In this document: piece after piece, positions 32,498 through 42,600 of the stretch
Numbering within the stretch: the first letter of the stretch is position 1
Layout: each line of letters starts with the position of its first letter
Assembly: GCA_903828515.1 (NCBI GenBank)
Contig: CAIKMD010000002.1
Coordinates: forward strand, 248,001-312,000
DNA length: 64,000 bases
Reading direction: 5' to 3'
Source of the DNA: an uncultured Rhodospirillales bacterium
GTDB taxonomy: Bacteria; Pseudomonadota; Alphaproteobacteria; ATCC43930; CGMCC-115725
Notes under the pieces: model-generated
Seen by the model: the letters and a program-made list of their open reading frames with translations, nothing else
Database searches by the model: none
What the model was told of the DNA's origin: nothing
Translations under genes and position numbers: made by a program

Positions 32498-33811
32498 ATG
32501 CGCTTATCCGCTTATTTCCTCCCGCTCCTGAAAGAAAATCCCAGCGAGGCGCAGATCGTCTCGCATCGCCTGATGCTGCGTGCCGGCATGATCCGGCAAT
32601 CGGCGGCGGGCATTTACACCTGGCTGCCGCTCGGCTGGCGGGTTTTGCAAAAGGTCACCCAGATCGTCCGCGAGGAGCAGGATCGGGCGGGTGCGATCGA
32701 ATTGTTGATGCCGACGCTGCAACCGGCGGAACTTTGGCGCGAGAGCGGACGTTACGACGTCTACGGCAAGGAAATGCTCCGTATCCGGGATCGGCACGAC
32801 CGCGACATGCTCTATGGGCCGACCAACGAAGAGCTGATCACCGACATCTTCCGCAACGGGATCAAGTCCTATCGCGACCTGCCGAAGAATCTTTATCACA
32901 TCCAATGGAAATTCCGCGACGAAGTGCGGCCACGCTTCGGCGTGATGCGCGGACGCGAATTCCTGATGAAGGATGCGTATTCGTTCGATATCGATAAGGC
33001 CGCAGCGGTCGCATCCTATTTCCGGATGTTCGCCGCCTATATGAAGACTTTCAAGCGCATGGGGCTGACGCCGATTCCCGTGCGCGCCGATACCGGTCCG
33101 ATCGGCGGCGATCTCAGCCATGAATTCCACGTCCAGGCCGACACCGGCGAGAGCGGATTGTTCTACGACGCCGACGTCGTCAATCTGGACGAGAGCAACA
33201 TCGACCCGACCTCGCCCGATGTGCAGGCCTATATCGCCAACTGGTACGCGGCGACCGACGAAAAGCACGACAAGGCCGAGTTCGAAGCGCGCGTGCCGCC
33301 CGAGCGTCGCCGCGAGGCGCGCGGTATCGAAGTCGGACAGGTGTTTTATTTCGGCACCAAATATTCCCAGCCGATGAACGCGGTGGTGGCGGGGCCGGAC
33401 GGTACGCCCGTCGCGGTCGAGATGGGTTCTTACGGCATCGGCGTGTCGCGCCTCCTCGGCGCGATCATCGAGGCGTGCCACGACGACAAGGGCATTGTCT
33501 GGCCCGAGAGCGTGGCGCCGTTCAAGGTCGGGCTGATCAATCTGCGCGTCAGCGACGCAGGCTGTACCAAAGCCTGCGACGATCTCTATGCGCGTCTGAC
33601 CCAGGCCGGGATTGAGGTTCTGTACGACGATCGTGATCAATCGGTGGGCGCCAAATTCGCGGCGATGGATCTGATCGGCTTGCCGTATCAGTTCGTCATC
33701 GGGCCGCGTGGCCTCGCCAACAAGCTCGTCGAGGTCAGAACGCGCAAGACCGGCGAGAGCAAGGAAATGCCGTTCGACGCGGCCTTCAATTTCATCACGG
33801 GCGGCTCATGA
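32498..33811 (+). CDS. proS: prolyl-tRNA synthetase, short alphaproteobacterial type
   Basis: This 437-residue class II synthetase charges tRNA-Pro. It has motif 1 (around [18 protein letters not shown]), motif 2 ([26 protein letters not shown]) and motif 3 ([17 protein letters not shown]), then a C-terminal anticodon-binding domain. The roughly 180-residue editing insertion of E. coli ProS, normally placed between motifs 2 and 3, is missing; this is the norm in Alphaproteobacteria. It overlaps lolC by four bases, the classical proS-lolC-lolD order. Confidence 0.96.
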   Translation: MRLSAYFLPLLKENPSEAQIVSHRLMLRAGMIRQSAAGIYTWLPLGWRVLQKVTQIVREEQDRAGAIELLMPTLQPAELWRESGRYDVYGKEMLRIRDRHDRDMLYGPTNEELITDIFRNGIKSYRDLPKNLYHIQWKFRDEVRPRFGVMRGREFLMKDAYSFDIDKAAAVASYFRMFAAYMKTFKRMGLTPIPVRADTGPIGGDLSHEFHVQADTGESGLFYDADVVNLDESNIDPTSPDVQAYIANWYAATDEKHDKAEFEARVPPERRREARGIEVGQVFYFGTKYSQPMNAVVAGPDGTPVAVEMGSYGIGVSRLLGAIIEACHDDKGIVWPESVAPFKVGLINLRVSDAGCTKACDDLYARLTQAGIEVLYDDRDQSVGAKFAAMDLIGLPYQFVIGPRGLANKLVEVRTRKTGESKEMPFDAAFNFITGGS

Positions 33812-35052
33812 TCTTTGGTCCGGTCGAGCGTATGGTCGCGTTCCGCTATCTCCGGGCGCGGCGCCAGGAAGGCTTCATCTCGGTCATCGCGATTTTCTCG
33901 CTGCTGGGGATCGCGCTCGGTGTGGCGACGCTGATCGTCACCATGGCGGTGATGAGTGGTTTCCGCACCGAGTTGCTGGGGCGCATTCTCGGTTTCAACG
34001 GTCATATCAACGTCTATGCCCAGCAGGGGCCGCTGACCGATTACGCGGCCGAGGCGACGCTGATCAAAGGACTTCCCGGCATCGTCACGGTGCGCCCGAC
34101 CATCGAGGGCCAGGTCATGGCGACGGCGGGCGCACAAGCCTCGGGCGCGCTGGTGCGCGGCATGTTTACGCAGGACCTGACGAGCCAGACGCTGATTGCC
34201 AGCCATGTCTCGAAAGAAGCGCTGGCCGCCTTCAAAGACAATAATGTGTTGATCGGCTCGCGCCTGGCGCAGCGCCTCGGGATTCATACCGGCGAGAACA
34301 TCACGCTGATTTCGCCGCAGGGGGCGGCGACCGTGTTCGGCACGGTGCCGCGGATCAAGTCCTATCACGTGGCCGGCACATTCGAGGTCGGCATGTTCGA
34401 ATTCGACAACAGCGTCGTCTTCATGCCGATGGATACGGCGCAGACGTTCTTCAATCTCGGTGCCTCGGTATCGAGCCTCGAAGTGGTTGTGGCCAATCCC
34501 GACGACATCAAAACCTATGATCGCGAAATCTATAACGCGCTTGGCGGCAAGGCGCAGATTTTCGATTGGCAACAGAGCAATCTCAGCTTCTTCAACGCGG
34601 TCGAGGTCGAGAAGAACGTCATGTTCCTCATCCTCACCCTGATCATCGTGGTGGCGGCGTTCAACATCGTCTCCAGTATGATCATGCTGGTGAAGGACAA
34701 GGGGCACGACATCGCGATCCTGCGCACGATGGGCGCGACACGCGGCATGATTCTGCGCATCTTCATCCTGTCGGGCGCCAGCATCGGCGTCGTCGGCACG
34801 CTCGCCGGGTTCGTCTTGGGCGTCGAATTCGCGACTCATATCGAACAGATCCGCCGCGCGATCCAGGCCGTGATCGGCACCGATCTGTTCTCGGCGGAAA
34901 TCTATTTCCTCACCCAGATTCCCGCCCGCGTCGATCCTTATGAGGTCGCCACGGTCGTGGCGATGGCCTTTGGCCTGTCGTTCCTCGCGACGATCTATCC
35001 GTCATGGCGGGCCGCGCGCCTCGATCCGGTCGAAGCCCTTCGTTATGAGTGA
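33808..35052 (+). CDS. lolC: lipoprotein-releasing ABC transporter permease (LolC/E)
   Basis: This 414-residue permease has one N-terminal transmembrane helix ([22 protein letters not shown]), a periplasmic MacB-like core of about 220 residues, and three C-terminal helices starting at [19 protein letters not shown]. With LolD it extracts mature lipoproteins from the inner membrane for LolA. There is only one such permease gene, so the complex is probably a homodimer of permeases, as in most Alphaproteobacteria. Confidence 0.94.
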   Translation: MIFGPVERMVAFRYLRARRQEGFISVIAIFSLLGIALGVATLIVTMAVMSGFRTELLGRILGFNGHINVYAQQGPLTDYAAEATLIKGLPGIVTVRPTIEGQVMATAGAQASGALVRGMFTQDLTSQTLIASHVSKEALAAFKDNNVLIGSRLAQRLGIHTGENITLISPQGAATVFGTVPRIKSYHVAGTFEVGMFEFDNSVVFMPMDTAQTFFNLGASVSSLEVVVANPDDIKTYDREIYNALGGKAQIFDWQQSNLSFFNAVEVEKNVMFLILTLIIVVAAFNIVSSMIMLVKDKGHDIAILRTMGATRGMILRIFILSGASIGVVGTLAGFVLGVEFATHIEQIRRAIQAVIGTDLFSAEIYFLTQIPARVDPYEVATVVAMAFGLSFLATIYPSWRAARLDPVEALRYE

Positions 35053-35734
35053 TACGCCGACGCTCGAACTGCGCGGCTGCACCCGAATCTATCATCAGGC
35101 GGGCGCGGCCCTTCCGGTTTTGCGCGGCGTGAACCTCTCGATCCGTCCCGGCGAGATCGTTGCCCTGGTGGGTCCTTCGGGCGCCGGCAAATCGACGCTC
35201 CTTCACACCGCGGGCCTGCTTGAAAAGCCCGATTCGGGCGAAGTCCTCCTCGCGGGCAAGGATTGCAGCGCCATGAGCGATGACGAGCGCACCGCCGCGC
35301 GGCGTTCGGGCATCGGCTTTGTCTATCAGTTTCACCATCTCTTGCCCGAATTCTCGGCCGCCGAGAATATCGTCCTGCCGCAGATGATCGCTGGCGTCTC
35401 GCGCAAGGTCGCGCGCCGACGCGCGGATGAACTGCTCGGCCTCGTTGGTCTGAAGCCGCGCGCGGATCATCGTCCGGCGCGGCTCTCGGGCGGCGAGCAA
35501 CAGCGCGTGGCGATCCTGCGCGCACTCGCCAACGCGCCGCGCCTGCTTCTGGGCGACGAGCCGACCGGCAATCTCGATCACAAGACGGCCGACGAAGTGA
35601 CCGCCGTGCTGATCGATCTCGTGCGCCGCACCGGCCTCGCGGCTCTGATCGCGACCCATAATCTCGATCTGGCAAAACGCATGGATCGCATCCTGTCGCT
35701 CGAAGACGGTGTAGTCACGGCGGTTGCCAACTGA
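35045..35734 (+). CDS. lolD: lipoprotein-releasing ABC transporter ATPase
   Basis: This 229-residue MacB/LolD-type ATPase has Walker [13 protein letters not shown] signature LSGGEQQR, Walker [13 protein letters not shown] and the switch His in IATHN. The start ATG 35045 overlaps the lolC stop by eight bases. In many relatives dnaE follows directly; here about 3.9 kb of other genes intervene. Confidence 0.95.
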   Translation: MSDTPTLELRGCTRIYHQAGAALPVLRGVNLSIRPGEIVALVGPSGAGKSTLLHTAGLLEKPDSGEVLLAGKDCSAMSDDERTAARRSGIGFVYQFHHLLPEFSAAENIVLPQMIAGVSRKVARRRADELLGLVGLKPRADHRPARLSGGEQQRVAILRALANAPRLLLGDEPTGNLDHKTADEVTAVLIDLVRRTGLAALIATHNLDLAKRMDRILSLEDGVVTAVAN

Positions 35735-35767
35735 CGTCGTCAGGCGTTTCGCAATTCCATCATCGGC

Positions 35768-35785
35768 CTGTCACCGAAGCGTCAT
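35768..35785 (+). promoter_or_regulatory. Pho box upstream of the phosphate transporter
   Basis: CTGTCAC (35768-35774), four bases, then GCGTCAT (35779-35785): two direct 7-mers with the 11-bp period of a PhoB site (consensus CTGTCAT-N4-CTGTCAT; the second half matches 5 of 7). A -10-like TAAGAAT follows ten bases downstream at 35796-35802 with no -35 hexamer, the normal arrangement for PhoB-activated promoters. Confidence 0.68.
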
Positions 35786-35859
35786 GAACCGCCGTTAAGA
35801 ATCCCCGGCGTTCCGCTCGCATGAGCCGGACACGCGCTCAAATAAAGAGGGGGAGTCTC

Positions 35860-37473
35860 GTGAGCCAGGCTGCTGTCACGCCGCACGACCAACATCATCC
35901 ATTGCATACGACGGCCACGCCGTCATGGACGGCGAAGGCGGGGCCGTTTATCGCCCTGGGCGTCTTGGCGCTCGGTGCGATCTATGCCGGCTCCGCTTTG
36001 CTTTCCGATCTGGGAACCGCACCGTCGCCGGGCGTGCTGGTTTACACGCTGCTCGGCTTGGCGCTGCTGATCGCGCTCGGCTTCGAATTCGTCAACGGGT
36101 TCCACGATACCGCCAATGCGGTAGCGACCGTGATCTACACCCACTCGCTGCCGGCTTATTTCGCGGTGATCTGGTCGGGCTTCTTCAACTTCCTGGGCGT
36201 GCTGACATCGACGGGCGCGGTGGCCTTCGGCATCATCTCGCTCCTGCCGGTCGAACTGATCCTGCAAGTCGGAAGCGGCGCCGGCTTTGCCATGGTTTTC
36301 GCCCTGTTGATCGCGGCAATCATCTGGAATCTCGGAACCTGGTATTACGGCATTCCCAATTCGAGCTCGCATGCCCTGATCGGATCGATCATGGGCGTCG
36401 GCTTGATGAACCAGTTGATGTCGCCGGCCAATAGCGGCACCAGCGGCGTCGATTGGGGCCAGGCGCTCAACGTCTTCAAGTCGCTGCTGTTCTCGCCGAT
36501 CGCCGGGTTTTTCCTCGCCGGGCTGCTGCTTTATCTCTCGAAATTCCTCATCCGCATTCCCGCGCTCTACAAGGCGCCGGTCGGCAATGCACCGCCGCCG
36601 TGGTGGATTCGCGGCTTGCTGATCCTGACCTGCACCGGGGTCAGCTTCTTCCACGGCTCGAATGACGGTCAAAAGGGCATGGGCCTCATCATGCTGATCC
36701 TGATCGGTACCGTGCCGATCACTTATGCGCTCAACCGGTCGCTGCCCGACAGCGAAGTCGCGTCATTCCTGCAATCCTCCGCTTCTGCTTCGACGGTCAT
36801 CGAGGGCAAGGGCGCCGGATACGAGATCATCGGCAATCCGCGGCCCGTCGTGACACTCTATGTCGCGCAGCATCAGATCAGTCCGGGCACCTATCCCTCG
36901 CTCGCGGTCCTCGTTACCGACATCGCCAAGCAGGTGAAGCAGTACGGCTCCTTGGCGAAGATGCCGAACGACGCGGTCGGCAACATGCGCAACGACATGT
37001 ATCTGACTTCCGAGGCCCTGCGCCTCTTGATGAAGGACAAAGCGGCCGAATTGTCGGCTGCCGATGTTTCGACCTTGAACGGCTATAAGAAGTCGCTCGA
37101 TGAATCGACGAAGTTCATCCCGCTCTGGGTGAAAATCGCCGTCGCCATCGCGCTCGGATTGGGCACGATGGTCGGCTGGAAGCGGATCGTCGTCACCGTC
37201 GGCGAAAAGATCGGCAAGGAACACCTGACCTATGCCCAAGGTGCTTCGGCCGAGATCGTCGCGATGGGCTTGATCTGGGCGTCGGATAGTTACGGTCTGC
37301 CGGCCAGCACGACCCATGTACTGTCGTCGGGCGTCGCCGGCACGATGGCGGCGAGCGGCTCGGGCCTGCAGGTCAGCACGATCAAGAGCATGGCGCTCGC
37401 CTGGGTGATGACGCTGCCGGCCGCCATGGTGATCTCGGGAAGCCTGTTCGCCCTGTTCCGCTACATTTTTTGA
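35860..37473 (+). CDS. pit: PiT-family inorganic phosphate transporter
   Basis: This transporter of about 537 residues contains both PiT signature repeats: GFEFVNGFHDTANAVATVIYT near the N-terminus and a related GLPASTTHVLSSGVAG near the C-terminus, with NSSSHALIGSIMGVGL and FFHGSNDGQKGMG between. A large soluble loop (about 150 residues) separates the helix blocks. I prefer GTG 35860, which has GAGGGGGAG just upstream; the ATG at 35821 would lie very close to the transcript start predicted from the Pho box. The gene is probably induced by phosphate starvation. Confidence 0.9.
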   Translation: MSQAAVTPHDQHHPLHTTATPSWTAKAGPFIALGVLALGAIYAGSALLSDLGTAPSPGVLVYTLLGLALLIALGFEFVNGFHDTANAVATVIYTHSLPAYFAVIWSGFFNFLGVLTSTGAVAFGIISLLPVELILQVGSGAGFAMVFALLIAAIIWNLGTWYYGIPNSSSHALIGSIMGVGLMNQLMSPANSGTSGVDWGQALNVFKSLLFSPIAGFFLAGLLLYLSKFLIRIPALYKAPVGNAPPPWWIRGLLILTCTGVSFFHGSNDGQKGMGLIMLILIGTVPITYALNRSLPDSEVASFLQSSASASTVIEGKGAGYEIIGNPRPVVTLYVAQHQISPGTYPSLAVLVTDIAKQVKQYGSLAKMPNDAVGNMRNDMYLTSEALRLLMKDKAAELSAADVSTLNGYKKSLDESTKFIPLWVKIAVAIALGLGTMVGWKRIVVTVGEKIGKEHLTYAQGASAEIVAMGLIWASDSYGLPASTTHVLSSGVAGTMAASGSGLQVSTIKSMALAWVMTLPAAMVISGSLFALFRYIF

Positions 37474-37518
37474 ACGGCCCCGCCACTCAGACCTCATTCA
37501 CAACGCGAGGAGACTTCG

Positions 37519-38193
37519 ATGCGCGCGATTGATGTAATGGTACGCGATGTCGTCACGGTGCACGCCGATACCGATATCGCCGAAGCGATCAAATTGCTGG
37601 CCGAGCACGACGTCAGTGCTCTGCCGGTGGTCGATGCCAGTAACCAACTCATCGGCATCATCAGCGAGGCCGATCTCATCCATCGCGTCGAGATCGGCAC
37701 CGAAAAGCACCGTCCCTGGTGGCAGGAGGCCGTCACCGGCGCGTCCGCCCTTGCCGAAGACTTCGCCAAGTCGCATGGCAAGAAGGTCGAAGAGCTGATG
37801 ACGGCGGATGTCGTGTCGGCGACGGAGGAGACGCCTCTGTCGGAGATCGCCGCTCTGCTCGAGCATCATCGGATCAAGCGTGTGCCGATTACACGCGATG
37901 GCAAACTGGTCGGTATCGTGAGCCAATCGAATCTGATCCAGGCTCTCGCATCCGCCATCGTTCATTCCGATGCGACCGGCGAAGGCGACCGCGCGATCCG
38001 ACAGGCATTGTTGGAACGATTGGAAAAGCAGTCCTGGACCGATTTCGGCAGCCGCAACGTCATCGTCACCGGCGGCACGGTGCATTTGTGGGGGCTCATC
38101 AGTTCCGATCCGGAGCGCAAGGCGTTGATCGCGCTGGCCGAGGAAGTTCCCGGTGTCACGCGCGTCTCGGACGAAATGTTCCCGACCCACTGA
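37519..38193 (+). CDS. CBS-domain pair plus BON domain protein
   Basis: This 224-residue cytoplasmic protein has two CBS motifs (about residues 1-60 and 90-150; VMVRDVVTVHADTDIAEA and LMTADVVSATEETPLSEI) that form a Bateman module for adenosyl ligands. A C-terminal BON domain (about 155-224, NVIVTGGTVHLWGLISSDPERK) follows. CBS-BON proteins are widespread; their role is unsettled. A GAGGAG ribosome binding site precedes ATG 37519. It follows the PiT gene by 45 bp and may share its phosphate control. Confidence 0.87.
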   Translation: MRAIDVMVRDVVTVHADTDIAEAIKLLAEHDVSALPVVDASNQLIGIISEADLIHRVEIGTEKHRPWWQEAVTGASALAEDFAKSHGKKVEELMTADVVSATEETPLSEIAALLEHHRIKRVPITRDGKLVGIVSQSNLIQALASAIVHSDATGEGDRAIRQALLERLEKQSWTDFGSRNVIVTGGTVHLWGLISSDPERKALIALAEEVPGVTRVSDEMFPTH

Positions 38194-38214
38194 CGACGCT
38201 TCGTCCTCAAGAGA

Positions 38215-38248
38215 AACCCGCCCCCGAGCAATCGGAGGCGGGTTTTTT
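38215..38248 (+). terminator. strong intrinsic terminator between convergent genes
   Basis: The AACCCGCC / GGCGGGTT stem (38215-38222 with 38237-38244), extended inside by CCGA / TCGG around GCAA, is followed by TTTTTT. It ends the PiT-CBS transcript. The A-rich left flank may also let it work for the converging His-rich gene. Confidence 0.92.
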
Positions 38249-38259
38249 GCGTCCGCTTG

Positions 38260-38496
38260 TTACGCGACGTCTTCGGATTCTTCTTCGTGGAGATCGGCGT
38301 GAAGCTTGCCGGCGCTCTGGGCGTGGTCGGTCGCGTGGAGGTGATGGCCGTGTGCCGCGTGCGCGTGGTGCGCCGCCTGCTCGAGATCGTCGTTGCGGTG
38401 ATGATGCGCAGCCTGGCGGTGGTGCTCGGCCGCTTTTTCGTGATGGATCGCCGCCTTGTCGTGATGGTCGGCGAGCTTGCTGCCCGGTGTCGTCAT
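38260..38496 (-). CDS. small histidine-rich protein (78 aa)
   Basis: This 78-residue protein has 19 histidines, in HH pairs repeated every six to seven residues: ADHHDKAAIHHEKAAEHH, then AAHHHR and HGHHLHATDHA. The Ala/Glu/His pattern predicts one long amphipathic helix with a histidine face, and the C-terminus is acidic (LHEEESEDVA). Proteins of this kind occur in various Proteobacteria, but I know no proven function; metal binding or buffering is a natural guess. ATG 38496 starts the repeat; upstream in-frame codons give Arg-rich sequence that looks non-coding. Confidence 0.75.
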   Translation of the reverse strand: MTTPGSKLADHHDKAAIHHEKAAEHHRQAAHHHRNDDLEQAAHHAHAAHGHHLHATDHAQSAGKLHADLHEEESEDVA

Positions 38497-38597
38497 GGCT
38501 CGTGCCTTTCGGTTGGGCGGACGAAGCGTCCGCCGCCGAAAGCTAAGCCGGTGATATTGCGTCCGAGAGGCGGTGCGGTGACCGGTGCGTGACGCGT

Positions 38598-38888
38598 TTA
38601 GACGCCTTCGGCGAACCGGATGTCGCGTTCCACGGCACCGACCAGGCACTTGAGGGCGGCCTGATAGCCGGGGCTGTCATGGGTGGCGACGGCCGCGTCC
38701 ACGCTGGGGAACTCGATCACCACGACGCGCTGATTGAGGCCGGATTCATAGACTTTGCTCGGCATGCCGCGGACGAGAAATTTCCCGCCGCCGGCCTCGA
38801 TCGCGGGACCGGCGAGCTTGCCGTATTCCACCATCGCTTCGGGCTTCGTGATCGAGCGATAGGTCGCAACCCAATATCCCTTGGCCAT
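38598..38888 (-). CDS. DUF1330 domain protein
   Basis: This 96-residue ferredoxin-fold protein begins MAKGYWVATYRSITKPEAM and has the family blocks VRGMPSKVYE, RVVVIEFPSVDAAVATHDSPGYQAAL. DUF1330 proteins form dimeric alpha-beta barrels of unknown activity. ATG 38888 fits the family start. It lies just downstream of the CMD-like gene on the same strand and may be in an operon with it. Confidence 0.87.
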   Translation of the reverse strand: MAKGYWVATYRSITKPEAMVEYGKLAGPAIEAGGGKFLVRGMPSKVYESGLNQRVVVIEFPSVDAAVATHDSPGYQAALKCLVGAVERDIRFAEGV

Positions 38889-38976
38889 TTTTCGGTCCTC
38901 CCTTGATGTCATCGACAAGCCGGATGGCGAAACCGTAGCGACGGCGATGAGGCCGTGCAAGCGGCCGCCTCAGGCG

Positions 38977-39519
38977 TTAAACGCTCAGCTTCTGGAATTC
39001 CGCCGGTGGCGTGATGTCGAAACCGTTGGCGCTGCAGCACACCATCGAGAACTGGCCGACGCCAGCGATGAGGCCGACGAGATCGTCGCTGCCGAAGAGC
39101 TTTTCGGCCTCTTGATAGGTTGCCTCGCTCAGCCCCTTATTGGTTAGCAGCTCCTTGGCGAGCTTGTGTGCCATCGCTTCGCGCGGATTGGGCAGGGCGG
39201 GCGTCTTGCCGGCGTTGATCGCGTCGATGATCGGCTGATCGACGCCTTGCGACAGGGAATTGCGTGCCTGCGCGCCCCAGGGATATTTCGCGTTCCAGAA
39301 GCGGCACACGGTCAGTACTGCGATCTGGCGCTCGCGGCCGGTGAGCTTGAACGAGCCGATCGCCTTACCCATCTCCTGCGAGGCAATGAAGAGCTTGGGG
39401 TTGCGGATATAGGCATAGTAGGGGCCGCCGACCGGTGCGTTTGCCGCTTTGGCCTCGTCATAGACACGACCTTGCTCGGCGTTCAACTCTTCCCGCTTCA
39501 GGATTGCGATGCGTGTCAT
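38977..39519 (-). CDS. carboxymuconolactone decarboxylase-like (AhpD-fold) protein
   Basis: This 180-residue helical protein of the CMD/AhpD superfamily contains FKLTGRERQIAVLTVCRFWNAKYPWGAQARNSL. Relatives without redox cysteines usually read Y-E-W-x-x-H at that point; here the Glu is Pro and the His position is Gln, so the usual proton relay looks absent. A Cys-Cys pair occurs late (SMVCCSANGF). GGGAGG precedes ATG 39519. Activity is uncertain; it may act in peroxide or aromatic metabolism, or be a non-catalytic member. Confidence 0.78.
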   Translation of the reverse strand: MTRIAILKREELNAEQGRVYDEAKAANAPVGGPYYAYIRNPKLFIASQEMGKAIGSFKLTGRERQIAVLTVCRFWNAKYPWGAQARNSLSQGVDQPIIDAINAGKTPALPNPREAMAHKLAKELLTNKGLSEATYQEAEKLFGSDDLVGLIAGVGQFSMVCCSANGFDITPPAEFQKLSV

Positions 39520-39621
39520 TTAACCCTCCCTTGTTGGCGTCGTTGCGGTGAAGTGTAGCGGATAGACGCACCGCTGTAGAATCCGCTTGCGCCTCGGTCG
39601 TGCTCTGCCAAGCTGAGCGGC

Positions 39622-42600
39622 ATGTCATTCGCCGATTTCATTCATCTGCGCGTCCACTCCGCCTATTCGCTCGCGGCGGGGGCGATCAAGGTCAAACAAC
39701 TCGTCGCGCTCGCCAAGAAAAACGCCATGCCGGCCGTGGCGATGACCGATGCCGGCAATCTGTTCGGCGCGCTCGAATTCGCAATGGCCGCCGCCGAATC
39801 GGGGGTGCAGCCGATCATCGGCAGCGAGCTGGGATTGCGCCGGGCGGACGGCGATGGTGTGCGACTCGCCCGCCAGATGGGGCCGTCGCTCGCACCCGAC
39901 TCGATTCTGCTGCTGGTTCAAAATGAGGTCGGCTATCGAAATCTGCTGACCTTGGTCAGCAAATCCTTCATGGAGACGCCGAGCGGCGAGGTGCCGCAGA
40001 TCGATATCGCGGCGCTGCAAGGCCACAGCGACGGCCTGATCCTGCTGACGGGCGGCCCGTCCGGTCCGATCGGGCGCCTGCTCGGCGAGGGGCAGAAAGA
40101 CGCCGCCGCCGCACTCCTGAAGCAGCTCGTCGCGCTGTTCCCCGACCGGCTTTATGTCGAGCTGATGCGTCACGGCATGGCGACCGAAGACCGCATCGAA
40201 GGCGAGTTGATCGACTTGGCCTATGCGGACAACCTGCCGCTGATCGCGACGAATGACGTCTATTTCGCCGATCCCAGCTATTTCGAGGCGCACGATATTC
40301 TGCTGTGCATCGCCGGCGGGACCGTGCAGAGCGACACCAATCGGCGTCGCCTCACCCCCGAGCATTATTTCAAGTCGCCGGCGCAGATGCGCGAGCTGTT
40401 CTCGGATCTGCCCGAGGCGTGCGACAACACCTTGGCGATCGCGCAACGCTGCGCCTACATGCCGGAATCGCGGGCACCCATCCTGCCGCCTTTCCCGAGT
40501 GCCGAAGGCAAGCTGGAATCGGACGAGTTGCGCTTGGCCGCGCGCGCCGGGCTCGATCGCCGCATGGAAGTGCAGGTCTATCGTCCGGAGATGAACGCCG
40601 ACGAACGCACCGTTGCTGCCAAGCCCTATGTCGAACGGCTGGAATTCGAGCTGAAGACCATCATCTCGATGGGCTTTGCCGGTTACTTCCTGATCGTCGC
40701 CGAATTCATCCAATGGTCGAAAGCGCAGGGCATTCCGGTGGGACCGGGCCGCGGCTCGGGCGCCGGCTCGGTGGTCGCCTGGGCGCTCACCATCACCGAT
40801 CTCGATCCGTTGCGGTTCGGCTTGCTGTTCGAACGCTTCCTCAATCCCGAGCGCGTGTCGATGCCCGACTTCGACATCGACTTCTGCCAGGATCGCCGCG
40901 ACGAGGTGATTCGTCACGTCCAGGAAGCCTATGGCCGCGATCGCGTGGCGCAGATCATCACCTTCGGAAAGCTGCAGGCGCGCGCCGTGCTGCGCGATGT
41001 CGGCCGTGTGCTCGCGATCCCCTATGGCCAGGTCGATCGCATCTGCAAGCTGGTGCCGAACAATCCGGCGGCGCCCGTCACGCTGCAGCAGGCGATCGAC
41101 GGCGAGCCCGTGCTGCAGCAGATGCTGGAGGAGGACGAGACGGTCGCGCGCCTCGTCGCCATCGCGTTGAAGCTCGAAGGCCTTTACCGCCATGCCTCAA
41201 CCCATGCGGCCGGCGTGGTGATCGGCGACCGGCCGCTCGAGGAATTGGTCCCGCTCTATCGCGATCCGCGCTCCGACATGCCGGTGACGCAGTTCAGCAT
41301 GAAATATGCCGAGCTGGCGGGGCTGGTAAAGTTCGACTTCCTCGGCCTGAAGACGCTCACCGTGTTGGCCAAGGCGGTCGAAATGCTGGCGGCGCGCGGC
41401 GTCACGCTCGATCTCACCACGCTGCCGCTTGACGACAAGAAGAGTTATGCGCTGATGGCGCGTGGCGACACGGTCGGCATCTTCCAGCTCGAAGGCTCGG
41501 GCATGCGGGACATGCTCAAGAAGCTGGGTCCTGACCGGTTCGAGGACATCATCGCGGTCGTGGCGCTCTATCGTCCGGGCCCGATGGAAAACATTCCGCG
41601 CTACATCGAGGTCAAGCACGGCCGCGAGAAACCCGATTATCTCCATCCGAAGCTGCAGGCGATTCTCGAAGAGACACACGGCATCATCATCTATCAGGAA
41701 CAGGTGATGGAAATAGCCAAGGTGCTGTCGGGCTATTCGCTCGGCAGCGCCGATCTTCTGCGCCGCGCCATGGGCAAGAAGATCAAGGCCGAGATGGACG
41801 CGCAGCAGAAACAGTTCGTCGACGGCGCGATCGAGCGCGGCGTCGCGCCCGCGCTAGCCGAACATATCTTCGAGTTGGTGGCGAAATTCGCCGGTTACGG
41901 CTTCAACAAGTCGCACGCCGCGGCTTACGCGCTGGTCGCCTATCAGACCGCGTATCTGAAGGCGAATTATCCGGTTGAGCTGCTTGCCGCGTCGATGACC
42001 CTCGACATGGGCAATACCGACAAACTCAATCTCTTCCGGCAGGAATGCGGTCGTCTCGGCGTCAAACTCCTGCCGCCCGACATCAATCACTCTTTCGTCG
42101 GCTTTGCCGTCGAGGAGACCCGCGAGGGTCCCGCGATCCGCTATGCGCTGGCGGCGGTAAAGGGCGTCGGCGCCGCGGCGATGGATCAGGTCATTGCCGA
42201 GCGCAAAACCAATGGGCCGTTCAAGGACCTGTTCGATTTCGCCCGCCGTCTCGACGTCAAAAGCTTCAACCGCCGGCAATTCGAAAGCCTGGTGCGGGCA
42301 GGGGCCTTCGACAGCCTCAACCGCAATCGCGCGCAAAGCCTTGCCGGGATCGATCTTCTGCTCCGCATCGCCGGTGCCGCGGCTGAAGAGCGCCAAAGCC
42401 AGCAGGTCAATCTGTTCGGCAAGGATGAGGCTGCCGCTAATGGCCCGACGCTGCCGGCGGTGACCGATTGGGCGTCGATCGAGCGCCTGCAGCAGGAATT
42501 CGCGGCAATCGGTTTCTATCTCTCGAGCCACCCGCTCGACGGTTACGGCAAGAGCCTCGCCCGGGTCGGGGTGACGCGCTATGCCGAATTGCCCGACCGT

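Noticed and set aside
33688-34839. A long minus-strand frame opposite lolC
   Set aside because: Antisense shadow; the plus-strand LolC with MacB-like architecture is clear.
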